The notes beneath the pieces are model-generated. The model was given only the letters and a program-made list of their open reading frames with translations, did not search any database and was not told the origin of the DNA. A stretch of DNA of 64,000 bases from Hyphomicrobiales bacterium (lineage in GTDB: Bacteria; Pseudomonadota; Alphaproteobacteria; Rhizobiales; NORP267), in assembly GCA_021775875.1 (NCBI GenBank), contig JAJFHA010000018.1:62001-126000 (forward strand), read 5' to 3'. The position numbers and the translations under genes are program-made. Numbering within the stretch: the stretch's first letter is position 1; each line of letters starts with the position of its first letter. Below, in pieces: positions 19,719 to 28,572 of the stretch.

Positions 19719-20663
19719 ATGTCTGACACGTCGGTAGATATTTCAGAGAATGCCACAGCCGATTCTGGCCTTGGTGAGGTAGCGGATTATTTCGCCCTGC
19801 TGAAGCCGCGTGTGATGTCGCTTGTGGTGTTTACAGCCCTGGTTGGCCTTGTTGTAGCTCCCGGTAATATGCATCCGGTCATGGCCTTTGCATCGTTATT
19901 GTGTATCGCCATTGGGGCAGGCGCGTCGGGTGCTCTGAATATGTGGTACGAGGCGGATATCGACGCCAAGATGAGCCGCACGGCCGGGCGGCCAATTCCG
20001 TCCGGGCGGATTTCGCGTCAAGAAGCGCTGGCTTTTGCCATGCCTTTGGCGGTTGGCTCGGTTCTGGTCCTTGGAATTTTGGTGAATTGGGTTGCGGCGG
20101 CTTTGCTGGCTTTCACAATTCTCTTTTACGTCCTCGTCTATACAGTGTGGCTCAAGCGGAACACGCCGCAGAATATTGTGATCGGCGGTGCAGCTGGTGC
20201 ATTGCCGCCCGTTGTCGGATGGGCGGCCGCTACTGGCACGGTCAGTGTTGAAAGCCTTGTGCTGTTCGCGATTATTTTTATCTGGACGCCGCCGCATTTT
20301 TGGGCGCTGGCCCTGTATCGCACGGGCGATTATGCCCGCGCAGGTATCCCGATGATGCCTGTTGTTGCCGGTGAGAAGTCCACAAAAAAACAAATGCTGG
20401 TCTATGCAGCATTGTTGGCACCGATTGGAGCGCTGCCTTGGATGATGGGTTTTGCCGGAATCGTCTACGGCGTTCTTTCCGGCATTCTCGGTATTGTCTT
20501 TTTCGGTTTTGCATGGCGGGTGTTTGTCAGCGATACCGGCAAACCAACAACAATTGCGGCGCGGCAACTTTTTACCTGTTCATTATTTTATCTGTTTTTG
20601 ATTTTCGCAATTTTGCTCGGTGAGCAGGTGCTGGGATTGGAAACGATGACGATAGGATTTTGA
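19719..20663 (+). CDS. ctaB: Protoheme IX farnesyltransferase (heme O synthase)
   Basis: Converts heme b to heme o for cytochrome oxidase; a UbiA-superfamily membrane enzyme. 314 residues. Motifs seen are [18 protein letters not shown] at the start, [19 protein letters not shown] (Asp-rich motif I) and [19 protein letters not shown] (second motif region). The frame is open far upstream inside coxA; the ATG at 19719 ([12 protein letters not shown]) starts 29 nt after coxA and has an AAGGGTAAG site. Gene order between coxA and ctaG is typical for the class. Confidence 0.95.
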   Translation: MSDTSVDISENATADSGLGEVADYFALLKPRVMSLVVFTALVGLVVAPGNMHPVMAFASLLCIAIGAGASGALNMWYEADIDAKMSRTAGRPIPSGRISRQEALAFAMPLAVGSVLVLGILVNWVAAALLAFTILFYVLVYTVWLKRNTPQNIVIGGAAGALPPVVGWAAATGTVSVESLVLFAIIFIWTPPHFWALALYRTGDYARAGIPMMPVVAGEKSTKKQMLVYAALLAPIGALPWMMGFAGIVYGVLSGILGIVFFGFAWRVFVSDTGKPTTIAARQLFTCSLFYLFLIFAILLGEQVLGLETMTIGF

Positions 20664-20665
20664 TT

Positions 20666-20833
20666 TTGGCCGGGAAACAACAGGACAGCGAAGATAAAAT
20701 TGGAGAAGAATTTTTTCAACGGCGGCGTGCACGATCATACGCAATAGCCGCTATTCTGTTGGGACTTGTTGTTTTGTTTTATGTAGTGACGATTGTGAAA
20801 TTGGGACCTGGAATTCTAGATAGGCCGCTTTAG
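20666..20833 (+). CDS. CoxF-like small membrane protein
   Basis: A 55-residue protein between ctaB and ctaG. It has a charged N-terminus ending in RRRARSYAI, one membrane helix (AIAAILLGLVVLFYVVTIV) and the C-terminal signature KLGPGILDRPL. That pattern matches the small CoxF-type protein found at this position in alphaproteobacterial cox operons, presumed to help oxidase assembly. No ATG exists: TTG at 20666 (9 nt after an AGGA) or TTG at 20660 is the likely start, overlapping or abutting the ctaB stop at 20661-20663. Size and start codon make it easy to miss. A 43-nt gap separates it from ctaG. Confidence 0.82.
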   Translation: MAGKQQDSEDKIGEEFFQRRRARSYAIAAILLGLVVLFYVVTIVKLGPGILDRPL

Positions 20834-20876
20834 GCGTGACCGCAAATGGGTTCGAAATTGGAATACGGAAGCTGGT

Positions 20877-21560
20877 ATGAAGTCTGAAAGTCAGGATATT
20901 AAAACCGCATCCCCGGATAACGCCCGCCGCAACCGGATGATAGGGTCTGCCTGTCTTGGCGTCGTTGTCGGCATGGTCGGTCTGGCTTATGCGTCCGTAC
21001 CGCTTTACCGTATTTTCTGTCAGGTCACCGGATATGGTGGCACAACCCAGGTCGCCGATATCGGATCGGAAGCTGTGATTGAAGAAACCCTGATCATTCG
21101 TTTTGATGCTAATGTAGCTAATGACCTCAATTGGTCATTCCAGTCTGCCCAGGCTCCGATGACGATACGTATCGGCGAAACAAGGACTGCGCGTTATACG
21201 GCCACCAGTCAATCGAGTGAGCGCAGTGCGGGTACAGCCGTATTCAACGTGACACCTGTTTGGGCCGGTGCTTATTTTTTCAAGATCGAATGTTTCTGTT
21301 TCAGCGAACAGGAACTGGCAGCTGGCGAGACCGCTGATATGCCGGTGGAGTTTTACGTTGATCCGGAAATTGTCGATGACCCGTCATTTCCAGGTTTGAG
21401 CGCGATTACGCTCTCCTACACGTTTTTTCCGGAAGAGCTTTCGGAACCTGTCCGCGTATCCGAAAATGATACCAAACAAAGTTTGATCCGGGTTGCCGGA
21501 GATTTTGAATTCAACGCGCAAATCTCAACGCGCAACCAGACAATGAAGACCGGGGAGTGA
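20877..21560 (+). CDS. ctaG: Cytochrome c oxidase assembly protein CtaG (Cox11 type)
   Basis: Delivers copper to CuB of subunit I. 227 residues: one N-terminal membrane anchor ([19 protein letters not shown], about residues 21-39), then the periplasmic Cox11 domain. The copper-binding motif [12 protein letters not shown] is at about residue 140, and the anchor is followed by [16 protein letters not shown], both family hallmarks. The start ATG at 20877 is short of a strong ribosome site. The end overlaps the ctaE region. Confidence 0.95.
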   Translation: MKSESQDIKTASPDNARRNRMIGSACLGVVVGMVGLAYASVPLYRIFCQVTGYGGTTQVADIGSEAVIEETLIIRFDANVANDLNWSFQSAQAPMTIRIGETRTARYTATSQSSERSAGTAVFNVTPVWAGAYFFKIECFCFSEQELAAGETADMPVEFYVDPEIVDDPSFPGLSAITLSYTFFPEELSEPVRVSENDTKQSLIRVAGDFEFNAQISTRNQTMKTGE

Positions 21561-21565
21561 ACCAA

Positions 21566-22402
21566 ATGGCCGATGCTCACGCAAAAAATCATGATTATCA
21601 TCTTGTAGACCCGAGCCCCTGGCCGGCGTTAGGCGCGCTGGCTGCGTTTGTTACCGCAATCGGTGCCGTAATGTGGTTCCATGGAAGCACGGCATGGGTT
21701 ATGATCATCGGCTTGGTTGGTGTCGCCTATACCATGTTTGTCTGGTGGCGTGACGTGATTAATGAAGCCGAACATCAGGGCCATCATACCCCGGTTGTGC
21801 AATTGCATCTGCGATACGGCATGATCCTGTTCATAGCGTCCGAAGTGATGTTTTTTGTTGCATGGTTCTGGGCCTATTTTGACGCATCCTTATATGCTGG
21901 CGAAACCATTCAAGAAGCACGCACGGCCTTTACCGGTGGTCATTGGCCTCCGCAGGGAACGGAGACATTCGACCCCTGGCACTTGCCGCTGATCAATACC
22001 CTGATCCTGCTCACCTCCGGCACAACTGTTACCTGGGCGCATCATGCGTTGCTCCACGACGACCGGGAAGGTTTGAAATGGGGCCTGATCTGCACCATTA
22101 TTCTTGGCGCGCTATTCACTTGTGTCCAGGCTTATGAATATAGCCACGCCGGGTTTAGTTTTTCCGGCAGCATTTATGGTTCAACATTCTTTATGGCAAC
22201 CGGGTTCCACGGTTTCCATGTTCTGGTCGGTACAATCTTCCTGATCGTCTGTTTGTTCCGGGCTTTGGCTGGGCATTTTAAATCCACCCAGCATTTCGGA
22301 TTTGAAGCAGCCGCATGGTACTGGCATTTCGTCGATGTGGTCTGGCTGTTCCTGTTTTGCTCCGTCTATGTTTGGGGCGCAGGCGTTCCAGCCGCCCACT
22401 AG
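21566..22402 (+). CDS. ctaE: Cytochrome c oxidase subunit III
   Basis: Seven-helix subunit III. The start ATG at 21566 gives [20 protein letters not shown], the standard N-terminus, with GGGGAG 8 nt upstream; an in-frame GTG at 21557 would overlap ctaG by 4 nt and is less likely. 278 residues. Family blocks [20 protein letters not shown] and [20 protein letters not shown] are present. A strong hairpin with a T-tract follows at 22425, so this is probably the last gene of the main cox transcript. Confidence 0.96.
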   Translation: MADAHAKNHDYHLVDPSPWPALGALAAFVTAIGAVMWFHGSTAWVMIIGLVGVAYTMFVWWRDVINEAEHQGHHTPVVQLHLRYGMILFIASEVMFFVAWFWAYFDASLYAGETIQEARTAFTGGHWPPQGTETFDPWHLPLINTLILLTSGTTVTWAHHALLHDDREGLKWGLICTIILGALFTCVQAYEYSHAGFSFSGSIYGSTFFMATGFHGFHVLVGTIFLIVCLFRALAGHFKSTQHFGFEAAAWYWHFVDVVWLFLFCSVYVWGAGVPAAH

Positions 22403-22424
22403 CCAGCCGTACACAGATTGAATA

Positions 22425-22460
22425 CCGGGCATTTCGAGTACGCGGGATGCCCGGATTTTT
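22425..22460 (+). terminator. Rho-independent terminator after ctaE
   Basis: CCGGGCAT at 22425-22432 pairs with ATGCCCGG at 22447-22454, followed by A and TTTTT at 22456-22460. It sits 22 nt after the ctaE stop and just before the DUF983 gene start, so DUF983 and surf1 may need read-through or their own promoter. Confidence 0.75.
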
Positions 22461-22473
22461 ACCGGGGGACTAA

Positions 22474-22851
22474 ATGATTGACGATGCTCAATATCCCCCA
22501 CTGTCTCCCGCAAGTACAGGGTTGAAAGCACGCTGCCCGCGCTGTGGCCAGGGCCGCATGTTCAGCGGCTATTTGTCCGTTGTTAAACAATGCTCCATCT
22601 GCAATCTGGATTATGAATTTGCAGATTCCGGAGATGGTCCGGCCATATTCATCATGATGATTGTCGGATTTATCATTGTCGGCGGTGCGCTTTTCGTCGA
22701 AGTCGTTTATCAGCCACCTTATTGGCTCCATGCAATTGTATGGTTGCCTCTGTCCATTCTATTGCCGCTATTGTTGCTGCGTCCCGCCAAAGGGCTTTTT
22801 ATAGCGCTGCAATTTGGCAGAGACGCGGCTCCCGGCCGTCTCGCCGATTGA
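22474..22851 (+). CDS. DUF983 family protein
   Basis: 125-residue protein. It has an N-terminal CPRCGQGRMF and a second CSICNLDYEF, together a four-Cys zinc-ribbon-like element (about residues 21-45), then two membrane helices (IFIMMIVGFIIVGGALFVEV and IVWLPLSILLPLLLL). DUF983 proteins are almost always next to ctaE and surf1 in alphaproteobacteria, suggesting oxidase assembly; the mechanism is unknown. It ends 7 nt before surf1. Confidence 0.88.
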   Translation: MIDDAQYPPLSPASTGLKARCPRCGQGRMFSGYLSVVKQCSICNLDYEFADSGDGPAIFIMMIVGFIIVGGALFVEVVYQPPYWLHAIVWLPLSILLPLLLLRPAKGLFIALQFGRDAAPGRLAD

Positions 22852-22858
22852 TCAGATC

Positions 22859-23587
22859 ATGGCGGCACCCCACTCCAGAGCTTTAATCTGGCTCACAATC
22901 TCCACCATATTTGCCTTTGCTGTGTTGGTATGGTTGGGCACATGGCAATTGCAGCGGCTCGAATGGAAGACCGACCTGATCGCCAAAATCGAAGCGCGCA
23001 TCCATGATGTGCCGGTGACTCTGGAAGAAGCGGTAACACGCGCCAATGGCGGTCAGGATGTGGATTACCTGAAACTCACTGCCACCGGCACCTTCAATCT
23101 CGATCGGGAATTATACTATTTTACGGTCATTTCAGGCCAGGTCGGCTGGCTCGTCTATTCGCCGTTTGAAACGGCTGGAGGTATATTGCTGGTCAATCGC
23201 GGCTTTGTCCGTGATACAAACCGCGACCCCGCCACCCGGCAAGCTAATGATGAAATGGCATCTCAGGACCTAGTGATTACAGGGCTGGTCCGGGAGGCGC
23301 AATTTCCTGTTTTGTTTGTTCCGGATAATGAACCGGACACAAACAATTGGTATTGGCGCGATATAGCCGCCATGGCCGAGGCGCTTGATACCGGGCCGAG
23401 AACAATCATCCCGTTTTCACTTGATTTGCAAACGCCGACGCCAGCAAGCGGGGTGCCGCTAGCGGGCGTGACTCGGGTTTCAATCGCAAACCGCCATTTG
23501 GGATATGTCTATACATGGTATGGCCTTGCTGCTGCGCTGCTGATTATTTATCTGATTTTGGCCAGGAAAATGCGCAGAGTTTCCTAA
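22859..23587 (+). CDS. SURF1 family cytochrome oxidase assembly protein
   Basis: Heme a insertion/assembly factor for subunit I. 242 residues with an N-terminal membrane helix (IWLTISTIFAFAVLVWLGTWQ), a large periplasmic domain and a C-terminal helix (YTWYGLAAALLIIYLIL). The family signatures LGTWQLQRLEWK and VNRGFV are visible, as is NRHLGYVYTWYGLA before the last helix. The frame is open to 22814 inside DUF983; ATG 22859 is chosen for the family start. The TAA overlaps the next ATG by one base (TAATG). Confidence 0.92.
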   Translation: MAAPHSRALIWLTISTIFAFAVLVWLGTWQLQRLEWKTDLIAKIEARIHDVPVTLEEAVTRANGGQDVDYLKLTATGTFNLDRELYYFTVISGQVGWLVYSPFETAGGILLVNRGFVRDTNRDPATRQANDEMASQDLVITGLVREAQFPVLFVPDNEPDTNNWYWRDIAAMAEALDTGPRTIIPFSLDLQTPTPASGVPLAGVTRVSIANRHLGYVYTWYGLAAALLIIYLILARKMRRVS

Positions 23588-25086
23588 TGACACCTCTTGA
23601 AGCCTATCAAAAACTTGAAGCGCAAGAGCGCCGCGCTTCGGCTGTGTCCGGTGCCATGTCCATCCTGCATTGGGACAAGGCGGTGATGATGCCGCCTGGC
23701 GGGGCAGAGGCCAGAGGGACGCAGATGGCTGAATTGAGTCTCATTCTGCACGAGGTGAAAACAGACCCGGTCCGCGCCGATCTGATCGTCAGGGCAGAAG
23801 ATGGTTCGGTCGAACTGGACACTTGGCAACAAGCCAATCTGGCAGAAATCAAACGGAGCTATATCCGAGCGACGGCGCTTGACCCCGCTCTTGTCAGGAA
23901 CCTCGCTCAAAGCAATACAGCCGTAGAGATGGCGTGGCGGTTGGCACGTGAAGACGATAACTTTGCAAGTATCGCTAAGCCGCTTCAGGGTCTGATTGAT
24001 TTGGTCCGCGAAGAAGCCGCGTGTCTCGGTGAAGCTCTGAACCTCGCTCCGTATGATGCGTTGCTGGATGGATTTGAGCCGGGGCTTCGTGAAACCGAGA
24101 TCGAAGGGTTATTCGCAAAGTTGAATTCTGTCTTACCGGATTTTCTTGATGAAGTGATTTCCGCCCAGGCCGCGGCTCCTCATCAGCCCGAGATCAAAGG
24201 GCCGTTTCCCATAGCTGACCAGAAGGCGTTGAGCTTTGAGATCATGGCTGACCTTGGCTTTGATTTCGGTCACGGGCGGCTGGACGAAAGCCATCATCCG
24301 TTCACCGGCGGCATTCCTGATGATTGCCGCATCACGACCCGTTACCACGAAGATGATTTTTTTCAGGCGCTGATGGGCACAATCCACGAAACCGGCCATG
24401 CCATGTACGAAACCGGGTTGCCAAAAGCATGGCGTGATCAACCGGTTGGGCAGGCGCGCGGCATGGTGATGCACGAAAGCCAGTCGCTATTATTTGAAAT
24501 GCAGGCGGGCCGCAGCCCGGCCTATATCGGTTATCTGGGTGAAATCGCCCGCAAGAATTTTCGCAGGGATGGTCCGGAATGGCAGGGCGACGCTTTTGCC
24601 AGCGCCTATCACCGGGTTGAAAAAGGCACAATCCGCGTCTTCGCAGATGAAGTCAGCTATCCGCTGCATATCATGCTGCGGTTTGATCTGGAGCGTGCGC
24701 TGTTGTCAGGCGATTTGCGAACCGCTGATTTGCCGGGTGCCTGGAATGAAGCCATGACGCGCCTGCTCGGAATTACGCCCGATAATGACCGGGAGGGATG
24801 CCTGCAGGACATCCACTGGTATTCCGGCGCGTTCGGCTATTTCCCGACCTATACGCTGGGCGCTTTGGCGGCTGCACAGATTTTTCAGGCTGCACAGGAT
24901 GCGGTTCCAGATATGGACGAGCAATTGGCCAGTGGACAAGTCAAAGCTTTGTTGGAATGGTTGCGGACAAACATTCACGAGAATGGAAGCCGTATTTCAA
25001 CTAACAAATTGCTCATGCAGGCGACGGGAAAATCGCTTGCCACAGATGCCTTTTTGACGCATTTGAAAAACCGCTATCTGGCTTGA
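23587..25086 (+). CDS. M32 family carboxypeptidase (Taq-type)
   Basis: Zinc metallocarboxypeptidase that removes C-terminal residues, cytosolic. 499 residues, typical length. The HExxH zinc motif is intact in TIHETGHAMYETGLP (first His about residue 267) and the HESQSLLFEMQAGRS block with the third ligand Glu follows about 30 residues later. It starts at ATG 23587, overlapping the surf1 TAA by one base; a frame opening at 23515 lies inside surf1 and is rejected. No signal peptide is present. Confidence 0.94.
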   Translation: MTPLEAYQKLEAQERRASAVSGAMSILHWDKAVMMPPGGAEARGTQMAELSLILHEVKTDPVRADLIVRAEDGSVELDTWQQANLAEIKRSYIRATALDPALVRNLAQSNTAVEMAWRLAREDDNFASIAKPLQGLIDLVREEAACLGEALNLAPYDALLDGFEPGLRETEIEGLFAKLNSVLPDFLDEVISAQAAAPHQPEIKGPFPIADQKALSFEIMADLGFDFGHGRLDESHHPFTGGIPDDCRITTRYHEDDFFQALMGTIHETGHAMYETGLPKAWRDQPVGQARGMVMHESQSLLFEMQAGRSPAYIGYLGEIARKNFRRDGPEWQGDAFASAYHRVEKGTIRVFADEVSYPLHIMLRFDLERALLSGDLRTADLPGAWNEAMTRLLGITPDNDREGCLQDIHWYSGAFGYFPTYTLGALAAAQIFQAAQDAVPDMDEQLASGQVKALLEWLRTNIHENGSRISTNKLLMQATGKSLATDAFLTHLKNRYLA

Positions 25087-25179
25087 TCACAAACCTGTTG
25101 TAGTAACCATGAAGGCGACGTAGTTTGCCGCGCTCGGAAAACGTTTTGCAAACCGGGCAAAGCCAGTCAGGAGATTTCA

Positions 25180-26607
25180 TTGCGTTATATCAGCACGCGC
25201 GGCACCGCGCCCGAACTGTCCTTTGCTGACGCCGCCCTGAGCGGGCTGGCGCGTGACGGCGGACTTTATGTGCCAGCCTCTTGGCCAAAACTTGATGCTG
25301 CCGAGATCGAAAATTTTACGGGCCTTTCCTATGTGGAAATTGCCTGCCGGGTATTGGCGCCTTTCATGGAAGGGTCAATCTCGGACGCTGAATTGAAGGA
25401 TTTCGCGACGCAAGCCTATAAAACATTTTCAACTCCTGAAGTCGCGCCCCTTGTGAAGATAGGCGACAATGATTGGCTGATGGAATTATTCCATGGACCA
25501 ACGCTCGCTTTCAAAGACGTTGCCATGCAATTCCTGGCGCGGTTGATCGATCATCTGCTGCAACAACGCGGCGGAAGGATTACGATCATCGGCGCCACCT
25601 CGGGCGATACCGGTGCTGCTGCCGTGCAGGCATTTCGCGGCAGCGAGGCAATCGATATTTTTATGCTGCATCCCAAGGGACGTGTCAGTCCGGTCCAGCG
25701 CCGTCAGATGACCACAGCGCTTGAGCCAAATGTGCATAATATCGAAATTGACGGCACATTTGATGATTGCCAGACAATCGTGAAGCGTCTGTTTCAGGAT
25801 CTTGGATTGCGTGACCAGCTATCGCTGTCGGGCATTAATTCGATCAATTGGGCGCGGGTGGTTGTTCAGGCGGTTTACTATTTCTCCGGCGCTGCGGCAT
25901 TGGGCGTCACGGACGGCAAGGTCGCATTTTCAGTCCCGACCGGAAATTTTGGCGATATTTACGCGGGCTATATTGCCAGCCGCATGGGTTTGAAAATGGA
26001 CCGCCTGTTATTGGCGACCAACGTCAACGATATCCTTGTTCGCACGCTAGCATCCGGCCGGTACGAATTGAATGAAGTGGTCGCGACCCATAGCCCGAGC
26101 ATGGACATTCAGATCGCATCCAATTTCGAACGGCTCCTGTTCGATATTTTCAACCGTGATCCCGCTCGCATCAACGCGGCGATGACGTCGCTCGCGGAAA
26201 ACGGAATTTTTTCACTTGATGATACAGCCATTGCTGATATCCGGTCCAGATTTGCAGGTTTCCGGGCTGATGAGACCGAGACCCTTGCCATGATCCGCGA
26301 TCTGCATGCGCGGATGAATTACCAGGCCGACCCGCATACCGCTGTCGGGCTGGTTGCCGCGCAGAAGGCAAGAGAGCAGGGGGTCATTGCTGATGATGTA
26401 TCGATCATCACGCTCGCAACTGCTCATCCCGCCAAATTTCCTGATGCGATGGTCGCTGCAACCGGGATAAGACCTGAATTACCGGCTCATATGAACGATA
26501 TTCACACGCGCGAAGAAAAATGTGCGTCGTTGCCAAACGACGCCGACGCTGTGGCAGCCTTCATGCGTAATCATGCTGCAATACTTGGAAATGGAACATC
26601 TGTATGA
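25180..26607 (+). CDS. thrC: Threonine synthase
   Basis: PLP enzyme converting O-phosphohomoserine to threonine; works with the ThrB2 kinase encoded at 34141-35106. 475 residues, the normal size of the bacterial type. It begins RYISTRGTAPELSFADAALSG, a family start; the PLP lysine is in ELFHGPTLAFKDVAM at about residue 112, and the phosphate-binding loop in GATSGDTGAA follows. The start codon is TTG at 25180 with a CAGGAG site 7 nt upstream. The 93-nt spacer from the M32 gene contains a TTTGCC/GGCAAA hairpin that may act on either gene. The M16 peptidase gene overlaps the stop by 4 nt. Confidence 0.95.
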   Translation: MRYISTRGTAPELSFADAALSGLARDGGLYVPASWPKLDAAEIENFTGLSYVEIACRVLAPFMEGSISDAELKDFATQAYKTFSTPEVAPLVKIGDNDWLMELFHGPTLAFKDVAMQFLARLIDHLLQQRGGRITIIGATSGDTGAAAVQAFRGSEAIDIFMLHPKGRVSPVQRRQMTTALEPNVHNIEIDGTFDDCQTIVKRLFQDLGLRDQLSLSGINSINWARVVVQAVYYFSGAAALGVTDGKVAFSVPTGNFGDIYAGYIASRMGLKMDRLLLATNVNDILVRTLASGRYELNEVVATHSPSMDIQIASNFERLLFDIFNRDPARINAAMTSLAENGIFSLDDTAIADIRSRFAGFRADETETLAMIRDLHARMNYQADPHTAVGLVAAQKAREQGVIADDVSIITLATAHPAKFPDAMVAATGIRPELPAHMNDIHTREEKCASLPNDADAVAAFMRNHAAILGNGTSV

Positions 26608-27875
26608 GCGTATCGGTTACAACGTTGGATAATGGCATACGGGTCGTCACCCACGAGATGCCCCATCTTGAAACCGTATCCCTTGGGGTATGGGTTAGTG
26701 CCGGGTCGCGACACGAACGCGCCGATCAGCATGGCATCTCCCACATGCTCGAACATATGGCGTTCAAGGGCACAACAAGTCGCTCGGCGCGTGACATAGC
26801 GTTTGAGGTGGAAACGGTCGGCGGCGATATCAACGCCGCGACAAGTTTTGAATCCACCGCGTATACCGTACGGGTCATGAAGAATGACGTGGCGCTCGGC
26901 ATGGATATCCTTGGAGATATTCTCTCCAACCCCAGGTTCGCAGATGAAGAGATTACCCGCGAACACGGCGTTATTATCCAGGAAATCGGTGCCGCCCGCG
27001 ACATACCTGATGATCTGGTATTTGATATGTTTCAGGAAGCAGCCTTCCCGGATCAACCTCTTGGTCGCCCGATTTTGGGGACCCCGGATACAGTGCGTTC
27101 TTTCGGCGCTGATGATCTGCGCGATTATATGGGCGAACATTATCTGGGCGGCTCCACTGTCATTTCTGCGGCGGGTGCCATAGTCCATAGCGAATTGGTC
27201 GAATTGGCCAAGCGCAATTTTGCCGGTTTCAAAGCGTCCAAGAAAGCCGATCCGGTGGGTCAGTCAAAGGCAGCATATAAGGGCGGCGAAGCACTTCTTG
27301 CTCGCGATCTGGAACAGACCCATATTCTGATCGGCTTCAAAGGTCTGCCATATCAAGATGATGATTTTTATGCGACCCAGGTACTGTCCGGCATTTTGGG
27401 TGGTGGCATGTCGTCCCGACTGTTTCAGGAAGTGCGGGAAAAGCGCGGCCTCTGTTATTCGGTTTATGCCTTTCATTGGGCATTTCATGATGCCGGATTG
27501 TTCGGCGTCTATGCCGCAACCGGCAACGATCAGCTTGGCGAACTGACCCCCGTGCTTTGTCAGGAATTGCGCCGCACAATGTCGGATATTACGGCGGAAG
27601 AAGTTGCCAGGGTCCGGGCCCAGGTCCGAACCGGGATTGCATTGAGCCTCGAATCGTCAGGTACGCGAGCTGGTCAAATAGCCCGCCAAATGATGCTATT
27701 TGACCGGATTATTTCGGTTCAGGAAATTGTCGACAAGATCGAAAAGATTGACGAGGAACAGGTTATGGCGGTCGCCAGGCGCCTGTTCGCGAATGAAGAA
27801 TTGACGCTTGCCGTAATTGGAGACTTGTCCGGCGTCGAAAGCTGCGCCAAAATCAAGGATCGGCTGGTTGGCTGA
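26604..27875 (+). CDS. M16 family zinc peptidase (processing-peptidase-like)
   Basis: 423 residues, the length of the single-copy alphaproteobacterial MPP-like peptidase. The inverted zinc motif HxxEH is intact in GISHMLEHMAFKGT (His about residue 47), with the third ligand Glu about 75 residues on. A second, inactive-type domain follows. Probable role is degrading or processing peptides in the cytosol. It overlaps thrC by 4 nt (ATGA), so translation is probably coupled. Confidence 0.92.
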   Translation: MSVSVTTLDNGIRVVTHEMPHLETVSLGVWVSAGSRHERADQHGISHMLEHMAFKGTTSRSARDIAFEVETVGGDINAATSFESTAYTVRVMKNDVALGMDILGDILSNPRFADEEITREHGVIIQEIGAARDIPDDLVFDMFQEAAFPDQPLGRPILGTPDTVRSFGADDLRDYMGEHYLGGSTVISAAGAIVHSELVELAKRNFAGFKASKKADPVGQSKAAYKGGEALLARDLEQTHILIGFKGLPYQDDDFYATQVLSGILGGGMSSRLFQEVREKRGLCYSVYAFHWAFHDAGLFGVYAATGNDQLGELTPVLCQELRRTMSDITAEEVARVRAQVRTGIALSLESSGTRAGQIARQMMLFDRIISVQEIVDKIEKIDEEQVMAVARRLFANEELTLAVIGDLSGVESCAKIKDRLVG

Positions 27876-27892
27876 TCTGGAAGAGATATGAA

Positions 27893-28480
27893 ATGGCGTT
27901 CCTGCGTAACAACACAAAAAATGAAATACCAGCCGGACTTCATGGCGAAGGCGTGTTTCTGCGCGCTCCCCAAATGAGTGACTACGTCCAATGGGAACAA
28001 CTACGCCGCGAAAGCCAGGTTTTCCTGACGCCGTGGGAACCATCCTGGCCAAAGGATGATTTAACCCGCCACGCTTTTCGTCGCCGGATCCGCCGCTATG
28101 CCCGCGATATCCGTTTGGACGAATCCTATCCGTTTTTTATCTTTGACGCCCATGGCGACGAGTTGCTGGGTGGCCTGACCTTGGCCAATGTCAGGCGCGG
28201 GGTGACCCAGTCCTGCTCGCTCGGTTATTGGTTAGGTGTGAACAAGACCGGCAAGGGCCATATGACCGCCGCAATCTTGGCGATCATTCCCTATGTTTTC
28301 GGGTCTTTGCGCCTGCACCGGATCGAAGCTGCTTGTTTGCCGGAAAACCATCGTTCGGTTTGTCTGTTGGAGCGCACAGGATTTCAACATGAGGGGCTGG
28401 CGCGGCGCTATTTGTGCATTAACGATGTTTGGCAAGATCACAGGCTTTTCGCCCGTCTGGAAGGTGATCCGATCAGCTGA
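27893..28480 (+). CDS. GNAT N-acetyltransferase, RimJ-like
   Basis: 195-residue GNAT protein like ribosomal-protein alanine acetyltransferases. Visible elements are GEGVFLRAPQMSDY near the start, LGYWLGVNKTGKGHMTAAI (the acetyl-CoA loop region) and LHRIEAACLPENHRSVCLLE, ending GFQHEGLARRYL. It starts 17 nt after the M16 gene with GAAGAGA upstream. The substrate may be a ribosomal protein, but that is family-based. Confidence 0.9.
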   Translation: MAFLRNNTKNEIPAGLHGEGVFLRAPQMSDYVQWEQLRRESQVFLTPWEPSWPKDDLTRHAFRRRIRRYARDIRLDESYPFFIFDAHGDELLGGLTLANVRRGVTQSCSLGYWLGVNKTGKGHMTAAILAIIPYVFGSLRLHRIEAACLPENHRSVCLLERTGFQHEGLARRYLCINDVWQDHRLFARLEGDPIS

Positions 28481-28572
28481 ATGGTGTAGGATTGTCCTCT
28501 TGTATATTCTGGAGCGCAAGATTTGGTGTTCGTGTTGAGCGACCGGGTTTTGGGTTTACGGGATTTTGAATT

